A stretch of DNA of 43,135 bases from Sulfuriflexus sp. (GTDB lineage: Bacteria; Pseudomonadota; Gammaproteobacteria; AKS1): contig JAGLUW010000017.1 in NCBI GenBank assembly GCA_023134145.1, forward strand, positions 1 to 43,135, in the 5' to 3' direction. Made by a program: the position numbers and the translations under genes. Of this stretch, positions 1-7,353 are shown piece after piece (within the stretch, counting starts at the first letter, position 1; each line of letters opens with the position of its first letter). The notes beneath the pieces were generated by a model. It saw only the letters and a program-made list of their open reading frames with translations, searched no databases and was not told the DNA's origin.

Positions 1-6
1 TTTGTC

Positions 7-444
7 ATGGCAGATGATGAGGTTGGTTATATCTTGGATACAATGCCACCACCTAGTGGAGTTGTTTTTGAAGTGTTAACCCACGAACCATCTACATGGC
101 CAAGGGTTTTATCCTATATTAATAAGTCAGTAAAACGTTTGCGTGCTAAGCATGCGGATATGTCCTTCGCGATTGTTTCGCATGGAATGGAGCAGTTTTC
201 TTTATTGAAAAAAAGAAGGAAGGAAAATACAGCTTTGCATAACCAAGTGCAAAGTCTTCTTAAAGACAATATAAAGTTAGAAGTCTGTGGCACATTCGCT
301 GAATGGAATGGCTATGACAAAAATGATTTTCCGAGCTATGTGACTATAGTCGATCAGGCACCAAGATCGATTGGGTTTTATGAGGAAGATGGTTTTTCGG
401 TTATTGTGATCACAGAAGATCTACTGAATTCATTGCCGAACTAA
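7..444 (+). CDS. DsrE-like small protein, possibly 5'-truncated
   Basis: The 145-residue product has the look of a DsrE/DsrF-type protein: an alpha/beta body with the stretch IVSHGMEQFSLL followed by a helix, then IKLEVCGTFAEWNGYDKND, which resembles the region carrying the conserved cysteine in that family, and a C-terminal strand GFSVIVI. DsrE-fold proteins act in sulfur relay or sulfur oxidation, but many members have no known role. The reading frame is open upstream to the window edge, so the ATG at 7 may be internal and the N-terminus missing; no ribosome binding site can be judged. It is followed by the GMC pseudogene on the other strand. The family call rests on visual resemblance only. 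Confidence 0.5.
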   Translation: MADDEVGYILDTMPPPSGVVFEVLTHEPSTWPRVLSYINKSVKRLRAKHADMSFAIVSHGMEQFSLLKKRRKENTALHNQVQSLLKDNIKLEVCGTFAEWNGYDKNDFPSYVTIVDQAPRSIGFYEEDGFSVIVITEDLLNSLPN

Positions 445-474
445 TAATTTTAAAAGTATATATTAAAGTCGTTT

Positions 475-700
475 CTATATAATGTCAGCAACGCGGAATG
501 CATTGGAATAGATAGTCCATGTGTGGGGGACACTGCCACCGGTTGGCATAATGCTATCATCAGTGGTAAATAAGTTTTCTGCATACAACCCGTTATTTAC
601 AAAGAGCCCGCGTTGTTTAATGCCTACGCGAGTTGCGTGTCAAACTAATTAGTAAATTCACCTCTATAAGAGCCGCCAGTAGAAAAATTTCTGATCTTCA
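475..700 (-). pseudogene. GMC oxidoreductase fragment, internally deleted
   Basis: On the minus strand, 475-582 encodes the typical GMC C-terminal end (AENLFTTDDSIMPTGGSVPH, then TWTIYSNAFRVADII and a TAG stop). It is plainly homologous to the end of the intact gene at 12103-13794. Bases 583-700 match a different part of that gene, about 12717-12805 (FSTGGS, GEFT, FDTQLA, QRGLFVNNGL). About 490 bp of the parent, roughly 160 codons, is missing at the junction. The fragment also has in-frame stops and a frameshift near FDTQLA, so it cannot make protein. Identity to the intact copy is roughly three quarters by eye, so the copy is old. It has the same orientation as the intact gene, and the two bracket the c-di-GMP/amyloid region. 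Confidence 0.85.
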
Positions 701-1048
701 TTTATACCTACCCCCTTACTTCGACATATTATGTGTATATAGAGCGCAGGCAACAGGAATTTTCACTCTAAGAAATTCTTTATTATCATTGTCTTCTCTG
801 TCATTAACATTGTGAAAAATAAAGATGTTTAAAATGGTTTCTGGTTTTATTGAAGTAATAGGTGGAAGCATGGTGTAACTACATCAATACAAATTGTTAT
901 CAGTAATCTATGTATATTTACGTATTTATTTGTATTGATATTGATAGATAATGAACACGGTAGGAATTATCCCGTTTGATATAAATGTCATAGGAGATGT
1001 CTGCTCAACTTATATTTAATTATTATAAATATCGGTAGGGACAGAAAC
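701..1048. other. Intergenic, upstream region of the PilZ gene
   Basis: This is AT-rich non-coding sequence with no convincing gene. It carries a TACGTA palindrome at 919-924, inside TATTTACGTATTTAT, about 125 bp before the PilZ start. The same core occurs upstream of several other genes of this region. No clear sigma70 or sigma54 promoter was seen. Confidence 0.4.
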
Positions 1049-1390
1049 ATGAAGAGAAAGATGAGAAATAGACGCTGGAGTAAGCGTAAGGCATATGTTT
1101 CCAGTGTATCTATTCGATGTCTCGATGGCAGCGTAAAGGAGCATAGAATTATAAATATAAGTCCAGAAGGATTATTGGTAGAGCCATCAATGGATTGGGC
1201 TGATGAAGGATCATTGTTTGAATTAGATATTCCATTACGGCTGACGGGAGAAAAAATTATTCATCGTGTACCCGTTTCTGTAGTGTACACATCGGATTCT
1301 GGAACTGGTCTTATGTTTATGCGACATGATCGTGAGATATTAGGTCTGATCTCAAATACAGTATATAGGAAACCCGATGAACAAATATAA
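1049..1390 (+). CDS. PilZ-domain protein (c-di-GMP receptor)
   Basis: This 113-residue protein is essentially a single PilZ domain. The N-terminal c-di-GMP-binding arginine motif RxxxR is present (R9-W-S-K-R13), and the second signature (D/N)xSxxG is N36-I-S-P-E-G41. The remaining strands (GSLFELDIPL, VPVSVVYTS, GTGLMFM) fit the PilZ beta-barrel. An AGGGACAG sequence just upstream gives a plausible ribosome binding site. The 3' end overlaps the next gene, a diguanylate cyclase, by 14 bp, so the two are probably translationally coupled. A c-di-GMP producer and a c-di-GMP receptor are thus made together. The PilZ output is unknown, as there is no attached effector domain. Confidence 0.85.
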   Translation: MKRKMRNRRWSKRKAYVSSVSIRCLDGSVKEHRIINISPEGLLVEPSMDWADEGSLFELDIPLRLTGEKIIHRVPVSVVYTSDSGTGLMFMRHDREILGLISNTVYRKPDEQI

Positions 1391-2798
1391 TTTAACGACT
1401 GAGAATGGTTTTTCTAAAAAAATATATCAGAATTCCAGATTAAGCATCGGAAAGTTACTTGTTACTGATAAGGATTTTATTACGACTCCAGTAAAAGACT
1501 ATCTTGTTTGCTCGCATGGTATAGAGGTACATGTCGCTACACATTCGGTAGATATTCCAGTATATCTTAGTAATGAAAAATTCGATGTTATATTATTGGA
1601 TTTATCAATGCCAGGTATTGATCTGATAGAAATTATTGATCTAATAAAATCACACAATGATAAAAGCAAAGTCATTTTAGCTTATGATGAGAAAACATTC
1701 AAAATGGCGATGGATGTGATGTGCAAAGGTTCATTTGAACTATTGAAAAAGCCGTATGACGTATACGGACTTATTGATGTATTTAGAGAGACAGATTCTA
1801 TAAATAAGAAAGAAGAAGAATCTATTGTTGAATATAAAGAGGAATTTCCTGATGAAATAAAAGTTCAGAAAGTTCAGCCAGATATCTATAAATTTATGAT
1901 ACAAAATTCACAAGATGTAATTTATACCACGGATAGCAATGGGGTGTTTACATTCATAAATTCCCGAGCTGAATGTTTATTGGGTTTTAGTGAGTCCGAA
2001 TTAATTGGAAAGCATTATTCTGTTCTCGTCTATCATGAAGATATTGAAGATGCCAACAAACAATTCTATGAGCAAATAGAACCTGGGTGCGAGTCAAAAT
2101 CTTATGAGTTAAGACTCAAATGTAAACTAGGAGATGGTGGACCTATACTTTTTGATATCCGTTCTATCCCCTTCCCTTACTTAATAGAGAACAATGGTAT
2201 ATATGTTGTCGATGTTACAACTAAAAGCATATTGGGGACCTATTGTATGGCCAGAGATATAACTGAGCGTAAAAGGGTGGAAGATGTAATCAACCATAGT
2301 GCACATCATGATTTTCTGACAGGACTACCGGACAAGCTACTTATCAATGATCGTATTGATGCAGCAATAGCCCAGAGTAGGCGTAGTAAAAAAATATTTG
2401 CAGTATTGTTTCTTGACCTTGATGGATTCAAGGATGTCAATGACACCTATGGACATAGTATGGGTGACGCACTACTTCAGGCGGTTAGTGCCAGGATTAG
2501 AAGTTGTGTTCGTGAGATAGATACCTTGGCACGTGTAGGCGGTGATGAATTTATGTTACTTGTATCACAGATTGATGAACGAAGTGGCGTTCATAAAATT
2601 GCCGAAAAGATTATTCACGAAATCGAAAAGCCTTATACCCTCATGGGCAGCGAGATGACACTAAGTGCAAGCATCGGAGTTGCCATGTATCCTGATGATG
2701 GTGAAACGAAAGATGAGCTGGTCAGTAATGCAGATATGGCTATGTATCATGTAAAACGTAGTAATAAGAAAAATCCTCCGTTGTATCAGGAAATATAG
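1377..2798 (+). CDS. REC-PAS-GGDEF diguanylate cyclase
   Basis: The 473-residue protein has an N-terminal receiver domain (about 25-140) with the phospho-acceptor in LLDLSMPG (D75) and a conserved KKPYD lysine segment. A PAS domain follows (about 165-300; DVIYTTDSNGVFTFINSRAE), then a GGDEF domain (about 310-470). The catalytic motif GGDEF is intact at 388-392. The product-inhibition I-site RxxD is present five residues before it (R379-E-I-D382). It should therefore make c-di-GMP under control of phosphorylation and a PAS signal. The start overlaps the PilZ gene, with AGGA just upstream. No partner kinase is adjacent. It is a soluble protein with no membrane segment. Confidence 0.9.
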   Translation: MNKYNLTTENGFSKKIYQNSRLSIGKLLVTDKDFITTPVKDYLVCSHGIEVHVATHSVDIPVYLSNEKFDVILLDLSMPGIDLIEIIDLIKSHNDKSKVILAYDEKTFKMAMDVMCKGSFELLKKPYDVYGLIDVFRETDSINKKEEESIVEYKEEFPDEIKVQKVQPDIYKFMIQNSQDVIYTTDSNGVFTFINSRAECLLGFSESELIGKHYSVLVYHEDIEDANKQFYEQIEPGCESKSYELRLKCKLGDGGPILFDIRSIPFPYLIENNGIYVVDVTTKSILGTYCMARDITERKRVEDVINHSAHHDFLTGLPDKLLINDRIDAAIAQSRRSKKIFAVLFLDLDGFKDVNDTYGHSMGDALLQAVSARIRSCVREIDTLARVGGDEFMLLVSQIDERSGVHKIAEKIIHEIEKPYTLMGSEMTLSASIGVAMYPDDGETKDELVSNADMAMYHVKRSNKKNPPLYQEI

Positions 2799-3313
2799 AT
2801 CACAATCAGCTGAGTGACTATTGAAACAATATAGCTCGTTCATTAGACGAATCTTTTTCAGCATTTCCCTATAGAAAGTCCTTATTAAATATGTGCTTAA
2901 TATAATTAAGTACGCATAAGTACGTATATTATTACGGTAATATCTTTGGTAACAATGAATATCATATGTGATAGCAGGGTATTCTTAGACTAAATCTTAA
3001 GTAGTGTTGCAAATAAATTATTATAAAAAGGGAGGCAATCCAGTTGGCGCTGTATTCAGATTCAGATTTAAGTGTTGCAATCAGCAGGTGCATTCGTAGG
3101 AGATGTAAACTACTGTAATAAGTAATCGTAAAATACATTTTTCCGGTAAAGGTTTGAAAAAAAACAATTCACACTGCATATTGTTGAGAAATCAAATCTC
3201 ATAGTAATTCTGTAGGTGCGTTGATAAAGTAACTAAACAAATAGTTTTCTGACTGTATATGTCATATAGCTTGAAAGGGGATTTTGGTTTCGTTTACACG
3301 GAGGATGGGGCTT
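2799..3313. other. Intergenic, 515 bp, regulatory candidates only
   Basis: No gene is supported here. Items seen: TACGCA at 2911-2916 and TACGTA at 2921-2926, the palindrome core also found at 919, 4010 and 10360; and the 9-mer GTGTTGCAA repeated directly at 3004-3012 and 3072-3080. A good ribosome binding site, GGAGG at 3300-3304, lies nine bases before the ATG at 3314. The rest is AT-rich sequence without recognisable features. Confidence 0.4.
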
Positions 3314-3931
3314 ATGCGAACTGAACCTGCTGTAGTCATTATTGATGATTCTGATGATGTGCGTGCAACATTCATGATGCTGATGGGACATGAAGGGTTG
3401 TATGCCGTAAGTTATCGTTCTGGTGAGGAATTCCTTAGGAATAGGAGCAGGCAAGATATAGGATGTGTAGTTCTTGATGTACGTATGCCTGGGGTTAATG
3501 GAATGGAACTTCACGAATACTTTCGTAGAATAAATCTTTCTCATTCTGTCATTATGATATCAGCGTACGGCGATGTGCGCATGGCGGTTCGCGCCATGAA
3601 AAACGGCGTATTTGATTTTCTTGAGAAACCCTTTAATAGCGAATATCTGTTAGAACGTATCAAGCGTTGTATGGCGCAGTGTGAGCATGATTATGATAAA
3701 AGCTTGCAGTGCAACAGATCCTTGTCAAAAATACGTAAATTAACTGCTCGTGAACGAGAGGTTATGAGTCTGCTCGTCGATGGTAACCAGAATAAACATA
3801 TAGCACGTAAACTGGATATTAGTCCGCGAACAGTAGAATTACACCGAGCAAAAGTAATGAAAAAACTTAATGCAAGAACACTTTCAGATGTAGTTCGCAT
3901 CAAGTTTGAAGTTGATATTTTTGATTCATAA
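3314..3931 (+). CDS. FixJ/NarL-type response regulator
   Basis: This 205-residue two-domain regulator has a receiver domain with the acidic pair D11-D12, phospho-acceptor D55 in VVLDVRMPG, and the lysine in FLEKPFN. A LuxR-type helix-turn-helix follows at the C-terminus (LTAREREVMSLLVDGNQNK ... ISPRTVELHRAKVMKKL). The layout is that of FixJ-like transcription factors. I chose the ATG at 3314 because GGAGG lies nine bases upstream; an in-frame TTG at 3284 would add ten residues but has no such site. There is no sensor kinase next to it, so it is an orphan here. Its place between the cyclase and the sigma54 activator suggests a role in controlling this region. Confidence 0.88.
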   Translation: MRTEPAVVIIDDSDDVRATFMMLMGHEGLYAVSYRSGEEFLRNRSRQDIGCVVLDVRMPGVNGMELHEYFRRINLSHSVIMISAYGDVRMAVRAMKNGVFDFLEKPFNSEYLLERIKRCMAQCEHDYDKSLQCNRSLSKIRKLTAREREVMSLLVDGNQNKHIARKLDISPRTVELHRAKVMKKLNARTLSDVVRIKFEVDIFDS

Positions 3932-4164
3932 TTCAAATAATCAATTTTAAAATTGTTCTAAAGCGCAAGTATTTAATTTATTAGCACCATGTTGGAACTC
4001 ACGTAGTACTACGTATTTACCTTTCATAATAAAATCCATATTAATACTCATTCTAGGTAATGCAACTATGATGAGATGAAATTCTATACATTGTTGCTAT
4101 ATTACCGATATATAATTTGGCTGGTAAAGTAAGTCTATTACATTGTTAGCAAGGGGTGGGTAAC
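3932..4164. other. Intergenic, upstream of sigma54 activator
   Basis: This is non-coding and AT-rich. It contains CACGTAGTACTACGTATTT around 4000-4017, with the palindrome core TACGTA at 4010-4015, about 150 bp before the activator start. AAGGGG at 4151-4156 is a good ribosome binding site for the ATG at 4165. No terminator was seen after the preceding regulator. Confidence 0.4.
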
Positions 4165-5505
4165 ATGGGTGCTGAAGCTAGAAAGATTATTTACTGCAAG
4201 CCATCTTGTGAAAGAAATATTATTCCGTTATGCGATCTAGATGGATCATGGGATATAGATATTGCATATGATCAACAAAATGCAATGGATTTATTAGATA
4301 AATACGAGTACAAGGTGGGTGTTGCACATTTGGGTTGCACAGATGATTATCAAGTTGAAAAACTGCAAGTAAATAATCATGCCACGGAGTGGGTGGCGCT
4401 GATTGAAAAAGATGAGAATTCTCATGATGTGCAATACAGGAATGCGATTCTTAACGGTTTTTATGATTATCACACCCTGCCTGTTAATACAGAAAAACTA
4501 TTAACCACACTTGGCCACGCATACGGCATGGCTGATCTCAAAGAAAATTCTTGTGATCACCCTGATAATTTTTCGACTGATGAGCCTGAAATGGTGGGCA
4601 CTAGCGACGTCATGAAAAATCTTTTTACAAATATTAGAAAAGTTTCCACTGTTGATGCACCTATATTGATTACAGGTGAGTCAGGTACAGGTAAAGAGCT
4701 AGCTGCCATAGCTATTCACGAAAGATCAAGTCGAAAGAATGGGCCATTTATAGCGGTAAATTGCGGATCATTACCAGATAATCTTATCCAGTCGGAGTTG
4801 TTTGGTTACGAAAAAGGTGCATTCACAGGTGCTTATAAACAAAAGATAGGCCGTATAGAGGCCGCAACTGGCGGTACAGTATTCCTTGATGAGATAGGTG
4901 ACCTACCACTTGAGCAACAAATTAATTTATTACGATTCTTACAGGAAAAAACTATCGATAGAGTGGGAGGTAATGATTCCCATTATGTTGATGTGCGTGT
5001 AATTGCTGCTACACACGTTGATCTGGAGAAGGCCGTGCAAGACGGAAAATTTCGTGAGGATTTATACTACCGGTTGAATGTACTGAGTATCATAATCCCG
5101 CCATTGCGTGAAAGAGAAGATGACATAGAGGTATTAGCAAAATTTATGTTCAACAAATTCATAAATGAAAAGAGCTACACGGTAAAAGGGTTTAGCCAGG
5201 AAGCATTGCACTTGATGAATGAATATCACTGGTCAGGGAATGTCCGTGAGATGATTAACAAAATAAGGCGGGCGATGTTAATGTGTGAGGGAAGGCTTAT
5301 CACTGGCACCGATCTTGGTCTTGATAAACGCTCAGGAACAAGACAGATGATAACGCTGGCAGAAGCAAGAAGAAGCGCTGAAAGTGAGGCTATCCTATCC
5401 TGTCTCAGACGTACAAGAAATAATATTACCCATGCTGCAAGAACACTCGGTGTATCACGCATCACCCTTTATCGCTTGATGGATAAGTACGCAATTACCC
5501 ACTGA
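4165..5505 (+). CDS. Sigma54 activator, VpsR/FleQ-like, degenerate receiver
   Basis: The product (446 residues from the ATG at 4165) has an N-terminal receiver-like domain (about 8-125), a AAA+ sigma54-interaction domain (about 145-380) and a Fis-type helix-turn-helix at the C-terminus (ITHAARTLGVSRITLYRLM). Walker A is GESGTGKE (171-178) and the sigma54-contact loop GAFTGA is intact (218-223), followed by the Walker B segment TVFLDEIGD. The receiver-like domain shows VGVAHLGCTDD where a phospho-acceptor aspartate would sit, so phosphorylation control is unlikely. This matches the atypical N-terminal domains of VpsR and FleQ, which respond to c-di-GMP. An in-frame GTG at 4156 overlaps the ribosome binding site and is less likely. 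The gene sits just upstream of the sigma54 promoter of the amyloid operon. Confidence 0.88.
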   Translation: MGAEARKIIYCKPSCERNIIPLCDLDGSWDIDIAYDQQNAMDLLDKYEYKVGVAHLGCTDDYQVEKLQVNNHATEWVALIEKDENSHDVQYRNAILNGFYDYHTLPVNTEKLLTTLGHAYGMADLKENSCDHPDNFSTDEPEMVGTSDVMKNLFTNIRKVSTVDAPILITGESGTGKELAAIAIHERSSRKNGPFIAVNCGSLPDNLIQSELFGYEKGAFTGAYKQKIGRIEAATGGTVFLDEIGDLPLEQQINLLRFLQEKTIDRVGGNDSHYVDVRVIAATHVDLEKAVQDGKFREDLYYRLNVLSIIIPPLREREDDIEVLAKFMFNKFINEKSYTVKGFSQEALHLMNEYHWSGNVREMINKIRRAMLMCEGRLITGTDLGLDKRSGTRQMITLAEARRSAESEAILSCLRRTRNNITHAARTLGVSRITLYRLMDKYAITH

Positions 5506-5661
5506 TATTTTATTTTTCTCGCTTAGTGAGTGTCAGTAGTGTTTAGACATTCCTTGCGGATGTATAACTTCGCATTAATCCCCCCCCACCCTAGTAACTG
5601 TTAGTTGTATCAAATACTAAACAAATTCATACATTCAACTAAGTACTGGATATAACTTGAC

Positions 5662-5681
5662 TTATTCTCTGTCGAGAATAA
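5662..5681. promoter_or_regulatory. Perfect inverted repeat, candidate activator site
   Basis: TTATTCTC (5662-5669) and GAGAATAA (5674-5681) form perfect 8-bp arms around a 4-base spacer, TGTC. The site lies about 90-105 bp upstream of the sigma54 promoter at 5767-5782, which is the usual distance for an enhancer site. The sigma54 activator is encoded next door. That this protein binds here is inference. Confidence 0.55.
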
Positions 5682-5766
5682 ATGCGTAACGTTATAGATA
5701 CAGTTGTAATAATAAATAATCTGCTTAAGCAACACTTAACTTCAATAAATCAGACACATACAAATG

Positions 5767-5782
5767 TGGCATAGCATTTGCA
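5767..5782 (+). promoter_or_regulatory. Sigma54 (-24/-12) promoter of the amyloid operon
   Basis: TGGCATAGCATTTGCA matches the sigma54 consensus TGGCAYRNNNNTTGCW at every defined position, with GG at -24 and GC at -12 correctly spaced. Transcription would start near 5793, giving a leader of about 70 bases before the first gene at 5863. A run of eight Cs (5580-5587) and the inverted repeat at 5662-5681 lie upstream. The rest of the 5506-5862 gap shows nothing else recognisable. Confidence 0.8.
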
Positions 5783-5862
5783 AAAGAGTTAAGTAAATGT
5801 TTCCGCTGAATATTGCGACAAATATGTTTTTCTGGTTTAACAAACATGAGATCACTTGCTAA

Positions 5863-6198
5863 ATGAAAAATTCTATTGCGCAGTTAAATATTATATTGCT
5901 ACCGCTACTGTTGATCCTGCTGCCTGCAATTTGTGTGGCAGATGTGTTCACGGATCAACTTGCGCATAATGGTACTGAAGTCGTTATTGAAGGTGAATAT
6001 ATAGCCGATGAAGAGTTGTCTTCCATGAGAGGTACGGGAGATGAAGGTGCGCAGCTTGTTATACCTGGGTCGGTGTCGGTAATCCTTTGGGATGAAACGA
6101 ATGGCACAAAGAATAATACCAGATATGAAAAGACCGATGGAACGAACAACACTCAAAAAACGCATGTGAATTTAATTCCTGTAAACGTAACGAGGTAA
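5863..6198 (+). CDS. Short secreted protein sharing the FapE N-terminal domain
   Basis: This 111-residue protein has a Sec signal peptide (hydrophobic 8-22, likely cleavage after CVA at 26) and no known family that I recognise on its own. It contains IADEELSSMRG (47-57), then six residues, then QL, three residues, G, six residues, W, three residues, NG. The FapE-like protein encoded at 9479 has exactly the same spacing: LSDDEMGDMRG-x6-QL-x3-G-x6-W-x3-NG. I therefore read this as a short paralogue of that protein's N-terminal domain. The MRG motif also fits the spacing of double-glycine leader sites. It is the first gene after the sigma54 promoter. The ribosome binding site is weak. Its function is unknown; it could be a minor fibre component or export cofactor. 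Confidence 0.75.
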   Translation: MKNSIAQLNIILLPLLLILLPAICVADVFTDQLAHNGTEVVIEGEYIADEELSSMRGTGDEGAQLVIPGSVSVILWDETNGTKNNTRYEKTDGTNNTQKTHVNLIPVNVTR

Positions 6199-6204
6199 AC
6201 GATC

Positions 6205-6573
6205 ATGACGCAAATAAAATACTTCGGATATGGAGTTGTTATCAGTCTGTTATTAATGCTGTTCGCAGACATGGCGCATTCAAGTGAGGAGTTTGAGGTA
6301 ATTGCTTATGCAGATAATTCTTTGCCAAGAGGGCTCAGTTACCAGAATGATTTATCTGAAACTGATCATGATTTACAAAGCCAGGGTGTACGTGAGCAAT
6401 CAGTAGGAAAAATTATTACACCGAGTTTGCAACCGGTAGTAAAAACCGAAGTAGTGAAAAATACGACTAAACGAGGACCAGCTTCAAGAGAAGACCTTAA
6501 TAAAGCCGGTGTAGAGATGATGAGAAGGTTGTTTGCGCTTGGACTGATGTATTCGAATACTAGGACAAAGTAA
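6205..6573 (+). CDS. Small secreted protein in the FapA position
   Basis: The 122-residue product starts with a clear signal peptide (GYGVVISLLLMLFADMAHS, cleavage about residue 26), followed by a polar, probably disordered middle and a C-terminal helix (EMMRRLFALGLMYS). I do not recognise the family from sequence. In Pseudomonas the gene before fapB is fapA, a small chaperone-like protein that influences fibre composition. Position and size fit, but the sequence alone does not prove it. GAGG about ten bases upstream serves as ribosome binding site, and the previous gene stops only six bases before the ATG, so they form one operon. Confidence 0.6.
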   Translation: MTQIKYFGYGVVISLLLMLFADMAHSSEEFEVIAYADNSLPRGLSYQNDLSETDHDLQSQGVREQSVGKIITPSLQPVVKTEVVKNTTKRGPASREDLNKAGVEMMRRLFALGLMYSNTRTK

Positions 6574-6630
6574 TAGAGATTAAATAAATAAAGTGTGTAA
6601 GAAATGAAACAAAAAATGGAGAGGGTCTTG

Positions 6631-7266
6631 ATGGATATACAAGTTCACATAATTTCTCTTATCGTATTGGTAATAGCATTAGTGGTTTCCATGTCTGCAT
6701 ATGCCTCCGATTATCGCTATGGAATTCCGAATTACACGGCACAATCTGTCATAGATAACAATGTAGCCATTGGTGCAAGTGGAAATATAGCAATCAATCA
6801 GGCGGCTGGTGATGCCAATGTGCAATCCAATTCCGGTGCAATATCGATCAACCCTACTGGTGCCGCCTCAGCATTTATTAGTTCAAGACAGCGAACAGCT
6901 ACTGGTCAGGCTAATCTTCCTGAAATAAGCATCACACGTATTGGTGACAATGCTTTTGCGAATGCAGCAGGTGTTATCTCTATCAACCAGATTAGTGGAA
7001 CCGGCAATGCTCAGGCCAATGGTTTTGCTTTTGCATTTGGTCTGGAAGGGGAAGTGGTGACGGAGGGCGTGCTGGCGCAAACCATATCCAATACTGCAAA
7101 CAACCCAACTCTACAGCAGCAAGCAGATATAAATATCCGCTTGCTGGACGTTGAGGCAACGGCATTCGATAACAGTCATGGCATTGTCCAGTTGAACCAG
7201 TCCGTCGGTACAGGAAATGCTACGTCTAATAATTTTGCTCTTCGATTTTCTCTGGGGGCAAACTGA
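6631..7266 (+). CDS. fapB: FapB-like minor amyloid subunit
   Basis: This 211-residue secreted protein has a signal peptide ending at VSMSAYAS. It carries three imperfect repeats of the type N-x-x-G-x-I-x-x-N-Q-x-x-G-x-x-N-x-x-x-N: around ASGNIAINQAAGDANVQSN, AAGVISINQISGTGNAQAN and SHGIVQLNQSVGTGNATSN. Repeats rich in N, Q and G with a GN(I/V)x(V/I)N core are typical of the Fap fibre proteins FapB and FapC. In Pseudomonas FapB is the minor subunit or nucleator. I chose the ATG at 6631 because GGAGAGG lies five bases upstream; an in-frame ATG at 6604 would add nine residues but has a weaker site. It precedes the major subunit gene, as in known fap operons. A hairpin follows its stop. Confidence 0.75.
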   Translation: MDIQVHIISLIVLVIALVVSMSAYASDYRYGIPNYTAQSVIDNNVAIGASGNIAINQAAGDANVQSNSGAISINPTGAASAFISSRQRTATGQANLPEISITRIGDNAFANAAGVISINQISGTGNAQANGFAFAFGLEGEVVTEGVLAQTISNTANNPTLQQQADINIRLLDVEATAFDNSHGIVQLNQSVGTGNATSNNFALRFSLGAN

Positions 7267-7268
7267 TT

Positions 7269-7295
7269 CACCCGCTGCATGCCCCGGCATGGGTG
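7269..7295 (+). promoter_or_regulatory. Hairpin between fapB and fapC
   Basis: CATGCC (7278-7283) pairs with GGCATG (7286-7291), and an outer CACC (7269-7272) can pair with GGTG (7292-7295). No T-tract follows. It starts two bases after the fapB stop, so it may be an mRNA-stabilising or attenuating element, not a full terminator. Confidence 0.5.
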
Positions 7296-7353
7296 TAATA
7301 AATACAGGGGTCTACTTAAACTTAACTTAAATATTTATTAGGAGATGAGTATC

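Noticed and set aside
633-815. Plus-strand open frame of 60 codons
   Set aside because: It begins inside the minus-strand GMC pseudogene, has no ribosome binding site and no recognisable protein features.
4412-4425. 14-bp palindrome ATGAGAATTCTCAT, partly like the inverted repeat at 5662
   Set aside because: It lies within the activator coding sequence and differs from the 5662 site in spacing; probably a coincidence of codons.
5580-5587. Run of eight Cs upstream of the amyloid operon, a possible phase-variation tract
   Set aside because: It is not inside a gene and not within the promoter spacer, so there is no mechanism visible; only a single short tract is present.
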